From the NCBI GenBank assembly GCA_964581115.1, contig CAZOMY010000030.1, forward strand, positions 1 through 37,694: 37,694 nt of DNA. The letters are read 5' to 3'. The DNA comes from 2-02-FULL-55-14 sp964581115 (GTDB lineage: Bacteria; Bacteroidota; Ignavibacteria; UBA10030). Below are positions 1-9,582 of this stretch, piece by piece. Made by a program: the position numbers and the translations under genes. The notes under the pieces are model-generated. The model had not been told where the DNA came from. It ran no database searches and was given only the letters and a program-made list of their open reading frames with translations. Position 1 is the first letter of the stretch. Every line of letters begins with the position of its first letter.

Positions 1-74
1 CGAGTGTCCTCCTGTCTCTGGCGTCTGGTCACTGCTTTCTGTCCTCTGATCTCTGTCCTCTGATTCTCTTCGCC
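1..74. repeat. Heptad-periodic CT-rich intergenic sequence, cut by window edge
   Basis: Just downstream of the lipoprotein gene the plus strand repeats variants of a 7-base word (CCTCTGA, TCTCTGT, CCTCTGA). It is the same style of periodic sequence seen at many other gene junctions in this window. Only one arm is visible because the window begins here, so any partner arm would lie to the left. No gene is seen. Confidence 0.5.
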
Positions 75-782
75 TCACTGCGGCGGTAGATCTTCCATCT
101 TCCATCCGCGCTCTTTTGCGACCGCCGCCAAATAGCGTCTCCACTCATTCACGTGCATCCTGCGCCTTTGCTGCTCGTACCGAGAGGGCCAACGTTCATC
201 GGCCCAGGCGCGATCGACGAATCCGATCGTGATCGTCGAACCATATTTTCCGATCCCGATCGCTGTTCTCGCCGTAGAGGCCGATCGGGCCGGCGTCGAC
301 CAATCGTCCGCCAAGAAGCGGTCCGGGTCGAATTCCGGCGCATCAGACATATCGTAGATCCGATGCAGCTGGCGCCGGATCTTCCATCGAGCTTGGCCGG
401 CGTCATCGAGGGGGGCGAGATCGATCCGGACCTGGCGGAGATCCGTCGCATCATCCAACGTCATCGACCACCATTCCACCGGATACCCCAGGAACGTCCC
501 TCCCCGGAATTCCATTCGCCGGTACCGTGCGATGTTCGCCGGAGCCTCCACGGTGTCCGGAGTGATCCATGCGGCGAATGCGTGGATTTCGGCGGTATCG
601 ATGATCAGCCTGACCTCCGGCATCTCCAGCATACGTCGCCGAACTTCCTCCGGTCCGTCGCCCCATTGCAACGCAGATAATCCCCCCTGTGCTCCCCGGA
701 GGGGTAGATCGTCTACGGGGTCCTCGCACGATGCCATCATCAACGCCGCGCTCAGAGCGATCATCTTCATGAGGATCCGCAT
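75..782 (-). CDS. Hypothetical lipoprotein
   Basis: The 235-residue product starts with a short basic region, a hydrophobic stretch and a lipobox (LMMASC, Cys19), so it should be a lipid-anchored envelope protein. The remainder is charged and soluble and I recognise no family. The start is supported by a strong ribosome binding site, GGGAGGAG, about 6 bases upstream on the minus strand. It lies 110 bases downstream of the M28 peptidase gene on the same strand, with a heptad-periodic spacer between them, so co-transcription is possible. Function is unknown. Confidence 0.7.
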   Translation of the reverse strand: MRILMKMIALSAALMMASCEDPVDDLPLRGAQGGLSALQWGDGPEEVRRRMLEMPEVRLIIDTAEIHAFAAWITPDTVEAPANIARYRRMEFRGGTFLGYPVEWWSMTLDDATDLRQVRIDLAPLDDAGQARWKIRRQLHRIYDMSDAPEFDPDRFLADDWSTPARSASTARTAIGIGKYGSTITIGFVDRAWADERWPSRYEQQRRRMHVNEWRRYLAAVAKERGWKMEDLPPQ

Positions 783-892
783 GCTTCTCCTCCCTGCTTT
801 CCCCCATTATCCATAGTCCACACTCCCAACTCGTTCTCTCTTCTATCATCTCACATCTTGCATCTTCTATCTCCCATCTCCCCTCCCCGGCC
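783..892. repeat. Heptad-periodic GA-rich spacer
   Basis: On the minus strand the gap between the peptidase and the lipoprotein reads as successive 7-base words (GAGATGG, GAGATAG, AAGATGC, AAGATGT, GAGATGA), which degrade toward the lipoprotein start. No perfect inverted arm is visible. It belongs to the same class of periodic junction sequences described elsewhere in the window. The bases nearest 790 also hold the ribosome binding site of the lipoprotein gene. Confidence 0.6.
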
Positions 893-3016
893 TCAGCCTC
901 TTTGAGTCAACTTCACACTCCCCATCTTTTCCATCACCTTCAGATAGGCCATCAGGTCATCGAGGCGCAAGGGCTCGAACTCGCCCGATAGAAAATCCCG
1001 GATCTCCAGAACAGACAACTTCTTTCCCATCATCACGTTCAGCTCGGCCGTCATGTGCTGGGGCACTCGTTGAAGGTCGGCACGCTCTGCATCGCTCAAC
1101 CTTGCCCGGGCCGCTGCTCCGCGTCCGCCTCCGGATCCGCCCTGACCGCCGACGCGCTCCACCATCAGCTTCGACGCCGCCCGCTCCTCGGCCGTCAACG
1201 ACGGCTCCGGTGCCCTGACCTTGTGGTGCTCGGCCTGCAATCGATAGTACGCCGTGATCTCCTTCTGCAACGACTCCTCCCGTTCCCCGATCAGGTCGGC
1301 CATGACCTTGAGCTTCTTGCGCGCATCCTCGGGCCGGACGAACAGCACGGACGTCGACAGAAGAACTTCGCGTTCTACCTGAGCCTGATGACGGACCGCA
1401 TTCTTCGCCTCCCGATAGGCCGTCGACAGCGCGTTCCCGTCGGGGGCATCGGCGAGGTACGACAACCCCTTGCGCTGGGCGCTCCCCATCCGCTCCGCCC
1501 CCCGGGCAGCCGACTCGCCCGCCATCGTCAGGCCCTCGTCGTCTCCCGCCGACGCCAGAAAGCTCATGCACGCCGTCCCAACCACGGCCGCGCGCCGGAA
1601 CTGGGTTGGATCAAGCTTCTCTGGCACGTCCTGCGAAGAATGATACCACATGTCGGGCCAGGTGATGAACATGACAGAGGGAATGCCGTTCTGCAGATAG
1701 ATGACGTGATCGCTCGCCCCGTAGTGCTTGTCGATCGTAATGAGGAACGGGTCCTGACTGCCGTTCGGAGAGATGATCGGCAAGGTGTAGCCGTAGCCGC
1801 CCGATCGGAACCGGACACGCTCGCGGTTCGTCTCCGCCACCCACTCCATGACACTCTGGGCAAGGTCGTTGAGGAATGTGGGGAACGAGTTCGGCGTCCG
1901 GTGCAGAACCCAGGTGCTCCGACTGGCGGAGAGTTGCAGTCCCTCCATGTCAAAGTTGAGGTCGGCCACCAGCCGCTTCTTGATCTCTTCGTGCTTCGCC
2001 AGCCACGCGATCGTGCCGCTGATCTCGGGGACCCACAGAAAGCGGATCATCCGTTTGGGGGCCGGCAGCTTTCCCTCTTGTACCAAGCGGATGTATGCGC
2101 GTCCCATCTCCAGCGTCAAGGCGCAACCTGACGCGTCATCGTTGGCGCCTTGCTTGATGTAACCCTCGTATAAATGAGCGGAGATGGCGATCTCCTGATC
2201 GGTCGAACCATCGCCCGGGATCGTCGCGCTCACCACCTCGAGCTCGCCCGGGAAGGTCTCTGCCTGAACGACGGAGCGCAGAACGACCTTCTTGCCGCTG
2301 GCAATGAGGTCCGAGAGTTCGCGGCCGATGCGCGGGGAGACGACCCAACCGAAACCGGGCGTCTTTCCTTCCGGCGCATTCGCGGAGATGCTGGATGACA
2401 GGATCTGGTCGGGATAGTCGTCGCGTCGCAAGGAGGTGTAGCTCACCACGCCGACGGCCCCCTTCTCGAACACTCCCTGACGCTGCAGATTTCCGGCGCC
2501 GGTGGAACCGAGAACGATCTTGCCTGCCAAGTCTTTGCCCGCGTAGTCCTCAGGCCGCCCTCCGATGCCAACATCGACGACCTCGGCCGTCACATCGCCC
2601 GATTCGCTGTTGCCGGCCAACGACACGGCCACATCGTAGATGTCGTACAGTTTGCGCACCTCGGGCTCGACCATCCACAGCTCTCCTTTGGTCGGCTGCC
2701 ACAGCCGGCCCTGTGAGGGGAACGACTCGACCGTCACGTCGCTGAACCCGTACTCCTTCGCGAAGCGCACCATGACATCCGTCTCGCGGAAGGTGCCGCC
2801 ATACTCCGAGCGCGGACGCACGCGGGGATACGGAACGAGTTCCTTCACATGATGCATGGCGCGCTCGCCGGAGGATTCGTTGATGATCGCGCGAAGCTGC
2901 GCCCACGGAAGGATTGTGCGGTCTTCCCGCTCCTGAGCTATGAGGGAGGAACTCAGCAGCACGAGCATGAACAGAGCTGCAGACACGAACACGGAGAGTC
3001 GGCGGTGAGCGCACAC
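893..3016 (-). CDS. Secreted M28-family zinc metallopeptidase with PA domain
   Basis: This 707-residue protein has an N-terminal signal peptide (hydrophobic to about residue 27, then AQE). A protease-associated (PA) insert follows at about 130-250, with a core GKIVLGSTG motif. The M28 zinc-peptidase fold runs from about 270 to 480. Candidate metal and catalytic residues are His281 in SAHLYEG, Asp293 in ANDDASG, Glu331 in WVPEISGT, Asp356 in DMEG and His459 in YHSSQD, in the order expected for M28 aminopeptidases. The C-terminal 200 residues are helical and charged, with a Gly/Arg-rich linker. It probably degrades peptides in the periplasm or outside the cell. The start codon is GTG (3014-3016). 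Substrate specificity cannot be read from sequence. Confidence 0.85.
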   Translation of the reverse strand: MCAHRRLSVFVSAALFMLVLLSSSLIAQEREDRTILPWAQLRAIINESSGERAMHHVKELVPYPRVRPRSEYGGTFRETDVMVRFAKEYGFSDVTVESFPSQGRLWQPTKGELWMVEPEVRKLYDIYDVAVSLAGNSESGDVTAEVVDVGIGGRPEDYAGKDLAGKIVLGSTGAGNLQRQGVFEKGAVGVVSYTSLRRDDYPDQILSSSISANAPEGKTPGFGWVVSPRIGRELSDLIASGKKVVLRSVVQAETFPGELEVVSATIPGDGSTDQEIAISAHLYEGYIKQGANDDASGCALTLEMGRAYIRLVQEGKLPAPKRMIRFLWVPEISGTIAWLAKHEEIKKRLVADLNFDMEGLQLSASRSTWVLHRTPNSFPTFLNDLAQSVMEWVAETNRERVRFRSGGYGYTLPIISPNGSQDPFLITIDKHYGASDHVIYLQNGIPSVMFITWPDMWYHSSQDVPEKLDPTQFRRAAVVGTACMSFLASAGDDEGLTMAGESAARGAERMGSAQRKGLSYLADAPDGNALSTAYREAKNAVRHQAQVEREVLLSTSVLFVRPEDARKKLKVMADLIGEREESLQKEITAYYRLQAEHHKVRAPEPSLTAEERAASKLMVERVGGQGGSGGGRGAAARARLSDAERADLQRVPQHMTAELNVMMGKKLSVLEIRDFLSGEFEPLRLDDLMAYLKVMEKMGSVKLTQRG

Positions 3017-3164
3017 GGCGTTGGCCCTTGATCGTCGTATTAAGAAAGGTGCGTGAAAAGCGTGCTCGATTCAAGGGTCTCCTTTCGTGCCTCTTTCTAA
3101 TCTGGTCAGCGTTGACGAAATTCCGCCAGGCAGTTCACACTGTCTTTCTCAGGAGGATCATCGC

Positions 3165-3668
3165 ATGTCACCCACTCTCAAAGCCGGCCTGATACTCGGA
3201 GTGGCCGTGGAGGTCTGGACCTTCACGGTCATTGCGCTCGGATGGCATACCGATCCTATGTTGCTGTCGCTTTTCTATCTTGTCATCTTCATCCAGGCGG
3301 GCGTGTTGTTCTGGGGTCTACGGTTGACCGCGGCTCGGGGAAGAGGCTACGGGGGGCAGGTAGCGGCGGGTACCGCCATGTCGGCCGTCGGAGCCGTGGT
3401 GATCTTCGGAGGCGCCTATCTCATGGTCACGCTGGTCTTCCCCAACTACTTCGTGGAGGTGCAGGAGGCCGGTCGCATGGCGATGGAGGCCCAAGGCCTC
3501 TCTCAGGAAGCGATTCAGGCCCATATGGACAGCTTGGCGCCAATGCAAACGCCGTTCGCCAACGCACTGACAGGTTCGGTGGCGACCATCATCACCGGTC
3601 TGATCGAGTCGTTGATCATCGCCGCATTCGTAAGGGCCCAGTCGCCCCCGTCGGCGACGACCGCTTGA
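3165..3668 (+). CDS. DUF4199-like small membrane protein
   Basis: I start this 167-residue protein at 3165 because a perfect AGGAGG lies at 3151-3156; a longer reading frame from 3087 lacks such a site and would add a hydrophilic leader. There are about four membrane segments: residues 5-25, 30-52, 65-90 and a C-terminal one at about 132-155. Between the last two lies a charged amphipathic stretch (EAGRMAMEAQGLSQEAIQAH). The architecture resembles the DUF4199 family common in Bacteroidota, whose function is unknown. It is monocistronic and diverges from the M28 peptidase gene. Confidence 0.7.
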   Translation: MSPTLKAGLILGVAVEVWTFTVIALGWHTDPMLLSLFYLVIFIQAGVLFWGLRLTAARGRGYGGQVAAGTAMSAVGAVVIFGGAYLMVTLVFPNYFVEVQEAGRMAMEAQGLSQEAIQAHMDSLAPMQTPFANALTGSVATIITGLIESLIIAAFVRAQSPPSATTA

Positions 3669-3824
3669 AATCCTGGCGTTCCTGATCTTGACGGCTCCGG
3701 GATATGCGATCAGGATCCATGCTCCGGCGTTGCCACGGCGTGCAGGGCCGAGGAGTCGCAATCACGCCTTGCGCATCGCGGCTTCGCCCATTACCTTTTT
3801 TTTGAATTCCAGCATCAGACCTTC

Positions 3825-6800
3825 ATGACATCCGTTTCTTCCAGATCGACAGTCGCCTCATCCCCTCGTCTGCCCCGGGTTGATGGATTCGTGCGTCTCC
3901 TCCTGGCAATGACCCTGATCGCATCGGCAGGATCGGCGCAGACGCCGTTTCGATTTCATCATCTCACTGTCAACGATGGACTGTCGCAAGGCTCGATCAG
4001 CGCCATCGCCCAGGATGCGCTCGGCTTCATGTGGTTCGGAACGAATGACGGACTCACACGCTACGACGGCTACACCCTCCGTTCGTTCAATCCCGATCCT
4101 GTCGACAGCTTCTCGGTGCACGACCATGCCATCACAGACCTGCTGGCTCAGGGACCGCATACGCTGTGGATCGGCATGCGTCAGGCGGGCGTCCGAAGGA
4201 TGGACCTTCGGTCGTTTGAGATCCAACAACTGGGTTTCGCCGAAGAAGATGCTTTGCTGCAACCGCGTCAGGTGGTTCGACTGCACGTTGACCGCTATGA
4301 CGTTGTCTGGGTTCTGCTGGCGAACGGACTCTGGCGATACGATCCCACGATCGGCGTGCTCGTTCCGGTCTCCTTCGCGACATTTCAGCGAGATTGGGTC
4401 GGTGTGGGTATCGATGAGGATAGTACCGGTGCGTTGTGGGTCGCGATCTACGACAGCGGTCTTTGGCGCATCGCCCCCGATCGGTCGGGCTGGACGCGCG
4501 TCGACATCGACGTCCGCGCTTTTCCCTCGGTCAAGCAGCGACGATTGACCAACGTTATGGTTGACGGCCGAAACGGACTGTGGGTCGGTTCGACTAATAT
4601 GCTCGTCAACATACTCGATGAAGACCACCGGGATGTATCGCGCCCGCTCCGGGTGAACAGCGTCGAGCCCTTCTCAGCCAACTATCTTCTGCTCGAAGAG
4701 GGCGGGAGGATCTGGTTTACATCCGACGAGCGGACGCTGTCGATCGTCGATGCGACCACGGGACGTGTCGACGGCGTGCAGCACCACGCCCAGATCCCCT
4801 GGTCCATCTCGCCGGGCAATTTCATCAGCGGGGCCGTCGACCGTGGAGGCGTGGTCTGGATCGGTTCTTCGGGACACGGCGTGAACCGGCTGGCCACTTC
4901 GTACCGGCGCTTTCCCATTCTGCGGATCCACGCACCGCTATCATTCCGGAGCGTCCGCTCGATCCTGAAAGACCGCCAAGGCAACGTCTGGATCGGCGGC
5001 TACCCCTACGAGTCTTCCGCCGGGCTTGACCGGGTTGATCAAAACATGGGTACGGTTCGCTCGTTCAGTGTCGGTTCGGGTCCGTGGAAGATACCCGCGG
5101 CGACCGTCTGGTCGATCCTTGAAGATCCCAACCCTGCCGAAACCGATCTATGGGTCGGCTGCGGCAACACTCTGACGCGCATTTCGCCGTCCGGACGATC
5201 GGTCCGCGTGGCCGACCTTCCCCCGCCCGCCGGCGGGATCCGAGGCATGGCCTTCGACCGCTCACGCCGGCTCTGGGTCGGCGCTCAGCGGGGTCTCCAC
5301 CGCTGGGATCCTGTCGCGCGAGCGATCGTCCCGGTCCATGTCGACACAACAGCCAGCAGCCCGACCGCGGTCGGGTTGATCCGCACGGCTGAGATCCTCC
5401 AAGTTGTCGACCTTCCTGCCACCCCCGGGCGGGTGTGGTGTGCCACTGTCAGCGGGATGCTGTGCTATGACCCCGCAAGCGGCATCGTCGTCGCGTTTCG
5501 CCAGAGACAGGGTCCGGGACGTCTCCGTACATCGAACATTCAATCCGTCACGCCCGCACGGGAGGAGGATGCGTGGGTGGCCACCGGCGGCGCTGGATTT
5601 GCACGCATGACGCTGGCACCCGACCTCGATTCGCGGATGCCGGCGGATGAAGACGTCACGTTTCGATTCTACGACAGGCTCGACGGACTTCCGAACGACT
5701 TTGTCTACGCGGTCCTGGAAGGCAATGACGGCGCAGTGTGGATCTCGACCAACCGCGGACTCGCCCGGTTCGATCCTGCGACAGAGCGATTCCGACATCA
5801 CGACATCAGCGATGGACTGCAAGACAACGAGTTCAACAGCAGCGCCTTCCATCGAGCCGCCGACGGCGAGCTTTTCTTCGGCGGCGTGGTCGGGGTGAAT
5901 CATTTTTATCCGAACCGGCTTCAGGACAATCCCAATGTTCCGAGCGTCGTCATCACTGAATGCCGATTGTGGAGCGACGTCGAGCGACGGGTCGAGGGTG
6001 TTCAGTTCCTTGAGGAGATCGTGGCGGAGGCCGACGACCACACGATCACGTTCGACTTTGTCGGGCTTGAGTACACCGCTCCCGAACGCAACCAATACCG
6101 CTACCAGCTCGAGGGCTTCAACGCCTCTTGGGTGGAATCTGGAACGAACCGGACCGCCACTTACACGAACCTCGAGCCGGGCAGCTACACGTTCCGGGTC
6201 ACCGCCTCGAACAACGACGGCGTCTGGAACCCCACCGGCGCCGCTGTCCGGCTCGTTGTCCGACCTCCCATGTGGAAGACCCTCTGGTTCCGCGGCTTTG
6301 TTCTCTTGATCATCGCGGGCCTCTGGTTAGCCGGCATCTGGCATCGTGGTCGGCGGATGGCGGCGCAGAATCGTGAACTTGAGCGCCGCGTCCGCGAGCA
6401 AACGGCTGAATGGGAGGCTGCGAACAGCGAACTGGAGGCCTTCACCTACACGGTCTCGCACGACCTGCGAGCCCCCGTCCGGGCCATCAACGGCTACTCG
6501 CGGATGCTCATGGAAGAGCATGCGGCCCATCTCCCGCCGGACGCCCAACGGATGCTGACCGTGATCGCAGCGCGCACCAAACGGATGGGCGATATGATCG
6601 ACGACCTCCTGACCTTCTCACGCGCCGGGAGACAAGCGATCGTTCTCGCGACGATCGACATGGTCGGCCTGGTCAAAGGCGTCGCCGCCGAGCTTATCCC
6701 GTCGGACAGCCGCGTGGCCCTGACCATCGACGACCTCCCCCCCACCCAAGGCGACAGCGCGCTCATCAGACAGGTCTGGATCAACCTTGTTTCCAACGCT

Positions 6801-7103
6801 GTCAAGTTCTCGTCGGGCACCGAGCGTCCCTCCATCACGATCGGGGGACGCACCGAGGCGAAGAGCAGGATCTATTGGATCCGCGACAACGGCGTCGGCT
6901 TCGACATGGCATACCAGCACAAGCTCTTTGGCGTTTTTGAACGTCTCCACTCGCAAGAGGAGTTCGAAGGCACAGGCGTCGGCTTGGCCATCGTCGCACG
7001 CATCATCAAGCGCCACGGCGGCCGCATCTGGGCCGAGAGCCAGCCCGGCCAAGGCGCCACGTTCTCGTTCGAATTGCCCATCGACCAGCCGGCGTCGGCC
7101 TGA
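3825..7103 (+). CDS. Periplasmic-sensing histidine kinase (reg_prop / Y_Y_Y / HisKA / HATPase_c)
   Basis: A signal-anchor region ends near residue 38. About 700 residues of repeated beta-propeller units follow, carrying motifs such as DALGFMWFGTNDGLTRYDGY and repeated GxVWIG/LWVG strands (reg_prop), then a Y_Y_Y domain (YRYQLEGFNASWVE to SYTFRVTASNNDG). A membrane segment lies near residue 830-850. The cytoplasmic part has a HisKA domain with the phospho-acceptor in SHDLRAP and a HATPase_c domain with N-box (NLVSNAVKF), G1 (DNGVGF) and G2 (GTGVGLAIV) motifs. The protein stops after the ATPase, so the receiver and AraC-type DNA-binding domains that many family members carry are absent. Its response regulator must be encoded elsewhere. 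The propeller probably senses a periplasmic ligand. Confidence 0.9.
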   Translation: MTSVSSRSTVASSPRLPRVDGFVRLLLAMTLIASAGSAQTPFRFHHLTVNDGLSQGSISAIAQDALGFMWFGTNDGLTRYDGYTLRSFNPDPVDSFSVHDHAITDLLAQGPHTLWIGMRQAGVRRMDLRSFEIQQLGFAEEDALLQPRQVVRLHVDRYDVVWVLLANGLWRYDPTIGVLVPVSFATFQRDWVGVGIDEDSTGALWVAIYDSGLWRIAPDRSGWTRVDIDVRAFPSVKQRRLTNVMVDGRNGLWVGSTNMLVNILDEDHRDVSRPLRVNSVEPFSANYLLLEEGGRIWFTSDERTLSIVDATTGRVDGVQHHAQIPWSISPGNFISGAVDRGGVVWIGSSGHGVNRLATSYRRFPILRIHAPLSFRSVRSILKDRQGNVWIGGYPYESSAGLDRVDQNMGTVRSFSVGSGPWKIPAATVWSILEDPNPAETDLWVGCGNTLTRISPSGRSVRVADLPPPAGGIRGMAFDRSRRLWVGAQRGLHRWDPVARAIVPVHVDTTASSPTAVGLIRTAEILQVVDLPATPGRVWCATVSGMLCYDPASGIVVAFRQRQGPGRLRTSNIQSVTPAREEDAWVATGGAGFARMTLAPDLDSRMPADEDVTFRFYDRLDGLPNDFVYAVLEGNDGAVWISTNRGLARFDPATERFRHHDISDGLQDNEFNSSAFHRAADGELFFGGVVGVNHFYPNRLQDNPNVPSVVITECRLWSDVERRVEGVQFLEEIVAEADDHTITFDFVGLEYTAPERNQYRYQLEGFNASWVESGTNRTATYTNLEPGSYTFRVTASNNDGVWNPTGAAVRLVVRPPMWKTLWFRGFVLLIIAGLWLAGIWHRGRRMAAQNRELERRVREQTAEWEAANSELEAFTYTVSHDLRAPVRAINGYSRMLMEEHAAHLPPDAQRMLTVIAARTKRMGDMIDDLLTFSRAGRQAIVLATIDMVGLVKGVAAELIPSDSRVALTIDDLPPTQGDSALIRQVWINLVSNAVKFSSGTERPSITIGGRTEAKSRIYWIRDNGVGFDMAYQHKLFGVFERLHSQEEFEGTGVGLAIVARIIKRHGGRIWAESQPGQGATFSFELPIDQPASA

Positions 7104-7143
7104 CACCCGTTGTTTCTGCGTTCGTCACCATTCGGAGCCTGCG

Positions 7144-9021
7144 ATGAACTGCATCCGCCACGGCGTACGGCATTCGCTCCACGCCTCGCTGGTCCTCGCC
7201 CTCCTCCTTCCGCCGCTGACGGCACAGGAGTCGCGCGTACGCGAGCGCTACACGAAGTATGAGTTCGCCATTCCGATGCGCGACGGCGTACGACTGTTCA
7301 CGGCCGTTTATGTCCCCAAGGACGCTACGCGCACCTATCCGTTCCTGCTGATGCGTACGCCCTACAGCATTGCCCCGTACGGCGCCGATGCCTACCGCTC
7401 ATCGCTCGGACCATCTCCCGCGTTCGAAGACGAGGGATTCATCTTCGTCTACCAAGACGCACGCGGCAGATGGATGTCAGAGGGTGAGTTCGTCCAAGTG
7501 CGGCCCCACATGCCCCACAAACGCTCTCCGCACGACATTGACGAGAGCACCGACACGTATGATACGATCGAATGGCTCTTGAACAACGTCCGCGGCCACA
7601 ACGGGCGGGTCGGCATGACCGGCATTTCGCAGCCCGGCTTCCATGTGGCCGCCAGTCTCATTGGACACCATCCGGCGTTGAAAGCCGCCTCGCCCCAAGC
7701 CCCCACGGCCGACTACTACCTGGGCGACGACGTCTACCATAACGGGGCGTTCATGCTAGCCGCCAACTATTGGTTCTACACGTCATTCCGTCCGCGCTCC
7801 GGGCCTCCCACGCCGCCCATCGGGCGCACATGGAATCCGCCCCCCATACAGGACGGCTATGCCTACTTTCTCCAGCTTCCACCGCTGGCGGTTGTCGACG
7901 ATTCACTCCATGGCGGCGCGGCCCGCTACTGGCAGGAGATCGTCGACCACACGACCTATGACGAATTCTGGAAGCCTCGGTCGCTTTGGAGGTTCATGAC
8001 GAACATTTCGTGCGCCGTGCTGAACGTGGGGGGATGGTACGACGCCGAAGACCCGATGGGTCCGTTCCACATCTACCGCGCAATCGAGAAGAACAACCCG
8101 AAGACCGTGAACGTGCTCGCAATGGGCCCGTGGGATCATGCCGGATGGGGATCCGGCAAGGGGGATTCACTCGGCAATCTCGGGTTCGGGGTGAGGACAG
8201 CCGAGGTATTCAGGCAACAGATCGAGTTCCCCTTCTTCATGAAATACCTGAAGGACGCCAAGGCCGACATCGCCGAAGCGACGGTATTCCTGACGGGCAT
8301 CAACGAGTTCCGCCGGCATGACGTCTGGCCGCCCAAGACCGTCCGTTCCTTGACCTACTATTTGGCCGGACAAGGCCGGCTGTCGACTCGTGCGCCCGAC
8401 GACAACTCGAACGCACGCGATTCGTACTCAAGCGATCCGAACCGTCCTGTCCCTTACATCGAGCGGATCGTTGCGGGGATGACCGGAGAATGGATGACGG
8501 AGGACCAGCGGTTTGCATCGCGGCGCACTGACGTACTGGCGTATCGATCGGAGCCGCTCGAGGAAGACCTGATCGTGGCCGGGCCGATCCGGGTAACGCT
8601 GCACGTGGCAACGACAGGCACCGACGCCGATTTCGTCGTGAAGCTGATCGATGAACATCCTTCGGCACCGATGGCTTCAAGGCCGCCGGGAGGCGTCGTC
8701 ATGGAGGGGTATCAGCAGCTGATACGGGGAGAGCCTTTTCGCGGAAAGTACCGGAACAGCCTCGAGAAGCCGGAGCCGTTTACGCCCGGAGAGCCGGCGA
8801 TGATCGCATTTGAGATGCCTGACGTCTATCATGCCTTTCGTCGAGGTCATCGGGTCATGGTACACATCCAAAGTTCCTGGTTCCCGCTCGTCGACAGAAA
8901 CCCCCAGCAATTCATGGAGATACCCAAAGCGAGGCGAGAAGACTTTCGCGTTGAAACGCAAAGCATCTTCCGCACGGCGAACCGACCATCATCCATCTCA
9001 ATACTTGTGGAACAGAAGTAG
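7144..9021 (+). CDS. Secreted CocE/NonD-family alpha/beta hydrolase (X-Pro dipeptidyl-peptidase-like)
   Basis: The open frame begins far upstream, but the signal peptide (residues 1-34, ending LLPPLTAQ) points to ATG 7144, giving 625 residues. The N-terminal alpha/beta hydrolase domain has the nucleophile elbow GMTGISQPG (Ser), the acid in GGWYDAEDP (Asp) and the catalytic His in GPWDHAGWG. The C-terminal part from about 425 is the jelly-roll PepX_C domain (ADFVVKLIDEHP, PGEPAMIAFEM, GHRVMVHIQSSWFP). Relatives hydrolyse ester or amide bonds and are annotated as cocaine esterase, glutaryl-7-ACA acylase or X-Pro peptidase. The natural substrate here is unknown. The gene starts 40 bases after the kinase gene and may be co-transcribed with it. 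Confidence 0.9.
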   Translation: MNCIRHGVRHSLHASLVLALLLPPLTAQESRVRERYTKYEFAIPMRDGVRLFTAVYVPKDATRTYPFLLMRTPYSIAPYGADAYRSSLGPSPAFEDEGFIFVYQDARGRWMSEGEFVQVRPHMPHKRSPHDIDESTDTYDTIEWLLNNVRGHNGRVGMTGISQPGFHVAASLIGHHPALKAASPQAPTADYYLGDDVYHNGAFMLAANYWFYTSFRPRSGPPTPPIGRTWNPPPIQDGYAYFLQLPPLAVVDDSLHGGAARYWQEIVDHTTYDEFWKPRSLWRFMTNISCAVLNVGGWYDAEDPMGPFHIYRAIEKNNPKTVNVLAMGPWDHAGWGSGKGDSLGNLGFGVRTAEVFRQQIEFPFFMKYLKDAKADIAEATVFLTGINEFRRHDVWPPKTVRSLTYYLAGQGRLSTRAPDDNSNARDSYSSDPNRPVPYIERIVAGMTGEWMTEDQRFASRRTDVLAYRSEPLEEDLIVAGPIRVTLHVATTGTDADFVVKLIDEHPSAPMASRPPGGVVMEGYQQLIRGEPFRGKYRNSLEKPEPFTPGEPAMIAFEMPDVYHAFRRGHRVMVHIQSSWFPLVDRNPQQFMEIPKARREDFRVETQSIFRTANRPSSISILVEQK

Positions 9022-9214
9022 ACCTGCCGCCTTGAGAACGGCGCGGCCGTGGTGCGAAGGCGATAACAGGCGGGTCTCTTTCCGCACCATGATGGAGAGA
9101 ACACAGCAGGGCACGATATCCTGAACGATCGATTGTGATCCGCCTTGCAAAGTTGAAGATCTGACCGCATCTTGGCTGGAACAAGGCACGCATTCATCAG
9201 ACCCGGAGGACAAC

Positions 9215-9520
9215 ATGTCGGTTCGACCGTCGGACAAGGAAGAAGAGTACTTCGCGCGAATCGAGATCGAGCGTCGACGAAAGTTGGAGGAAGAGCGATT
9301 GAAAGCCATCGCCGATGCCGAACGACAGCGGCTCAAGGAATTGCACCATATGCGGTGTCCCAAGTGCGGAATGGAGCTGAACGAGATCGAGTTCAAAGGG
9401 GTGAGGATCGACAAGTGCTTCCAGTGCAACGGCATCTGGCTCGATGCCGGAGAATTGGAGACGCTGACCACGCTCGAACAGTCGGTGATCGTTAAGACGT
9501 TCAAGCTCTTCGGTAAGTGA
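9215..9520 (+). CDS. Small zf-TFIIB-type zinc-ribbon protein
   Basis: The 101-residue cytoplasmic protein has a charged helical N-terminus (residues 1-43, Glu/Arg/Lys-rich, probably coiled coil). A zinc ribbon follows with two CxxC knuckles, MRCPKCGMEL and DKCFQCNGIWLD, which is the signature of the zf-TFIIB/COG3809 family. Its role in bacteria is not established. A GGAGGACA ribosome binding site precedes the ATG, and a strong terminator follows the stop codon. Confidence 0.85.
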   Translation: MSVRPSDKEEEYFARIEIERRRKLEEERLKAIADAERQRLKELHHMRCPKCGMELNEIEFKGVRIDKCFQCNGIWLDAGELETLTTLEQSVIVKTFKLFGK

Positions 9521-9546
9521 CGCTGTGTTGCGGTGTTGTACAAACC

Positions 9547-9582
9547 ACGGCCCGCCCGATGCGGGCCGTTCTTCGTTCTTCG
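9547..9582 (+). terminator. Intrinsic terminator of the zinc-ribbon gene
   Basis: A perfect 9-bp stem (9547-9555 with 9561-9569, sequence ACGGCCCGC) closes a 5-base loop and is followed by a T-rich tail (TTCTTCGTTCTT). It lies 27 bases after the stop codon at 9520. Confidence 0.85.

Noticed and set aside
1055..2131. Plus-strand open frame (358 codons) opposite the M28 peptidase
   Set aside because: The peptidase has catalytic motifs and a signal peptide on the other strand. This frame is Arg/His-rich shadow.
3087..3164. Longer N-terminus for the DUF4199-like protein
   Set aside because: A perfect AGGAGG sits just before ATG 3165, and the extra residues are hydrophilic before the first membrane helix.
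6787..7143. N-terminal extension of the CocE-type hydrolase
   Set aside because: It lies inside the kinase gene in another frame, and the signal peptide begins at ATG 7144.
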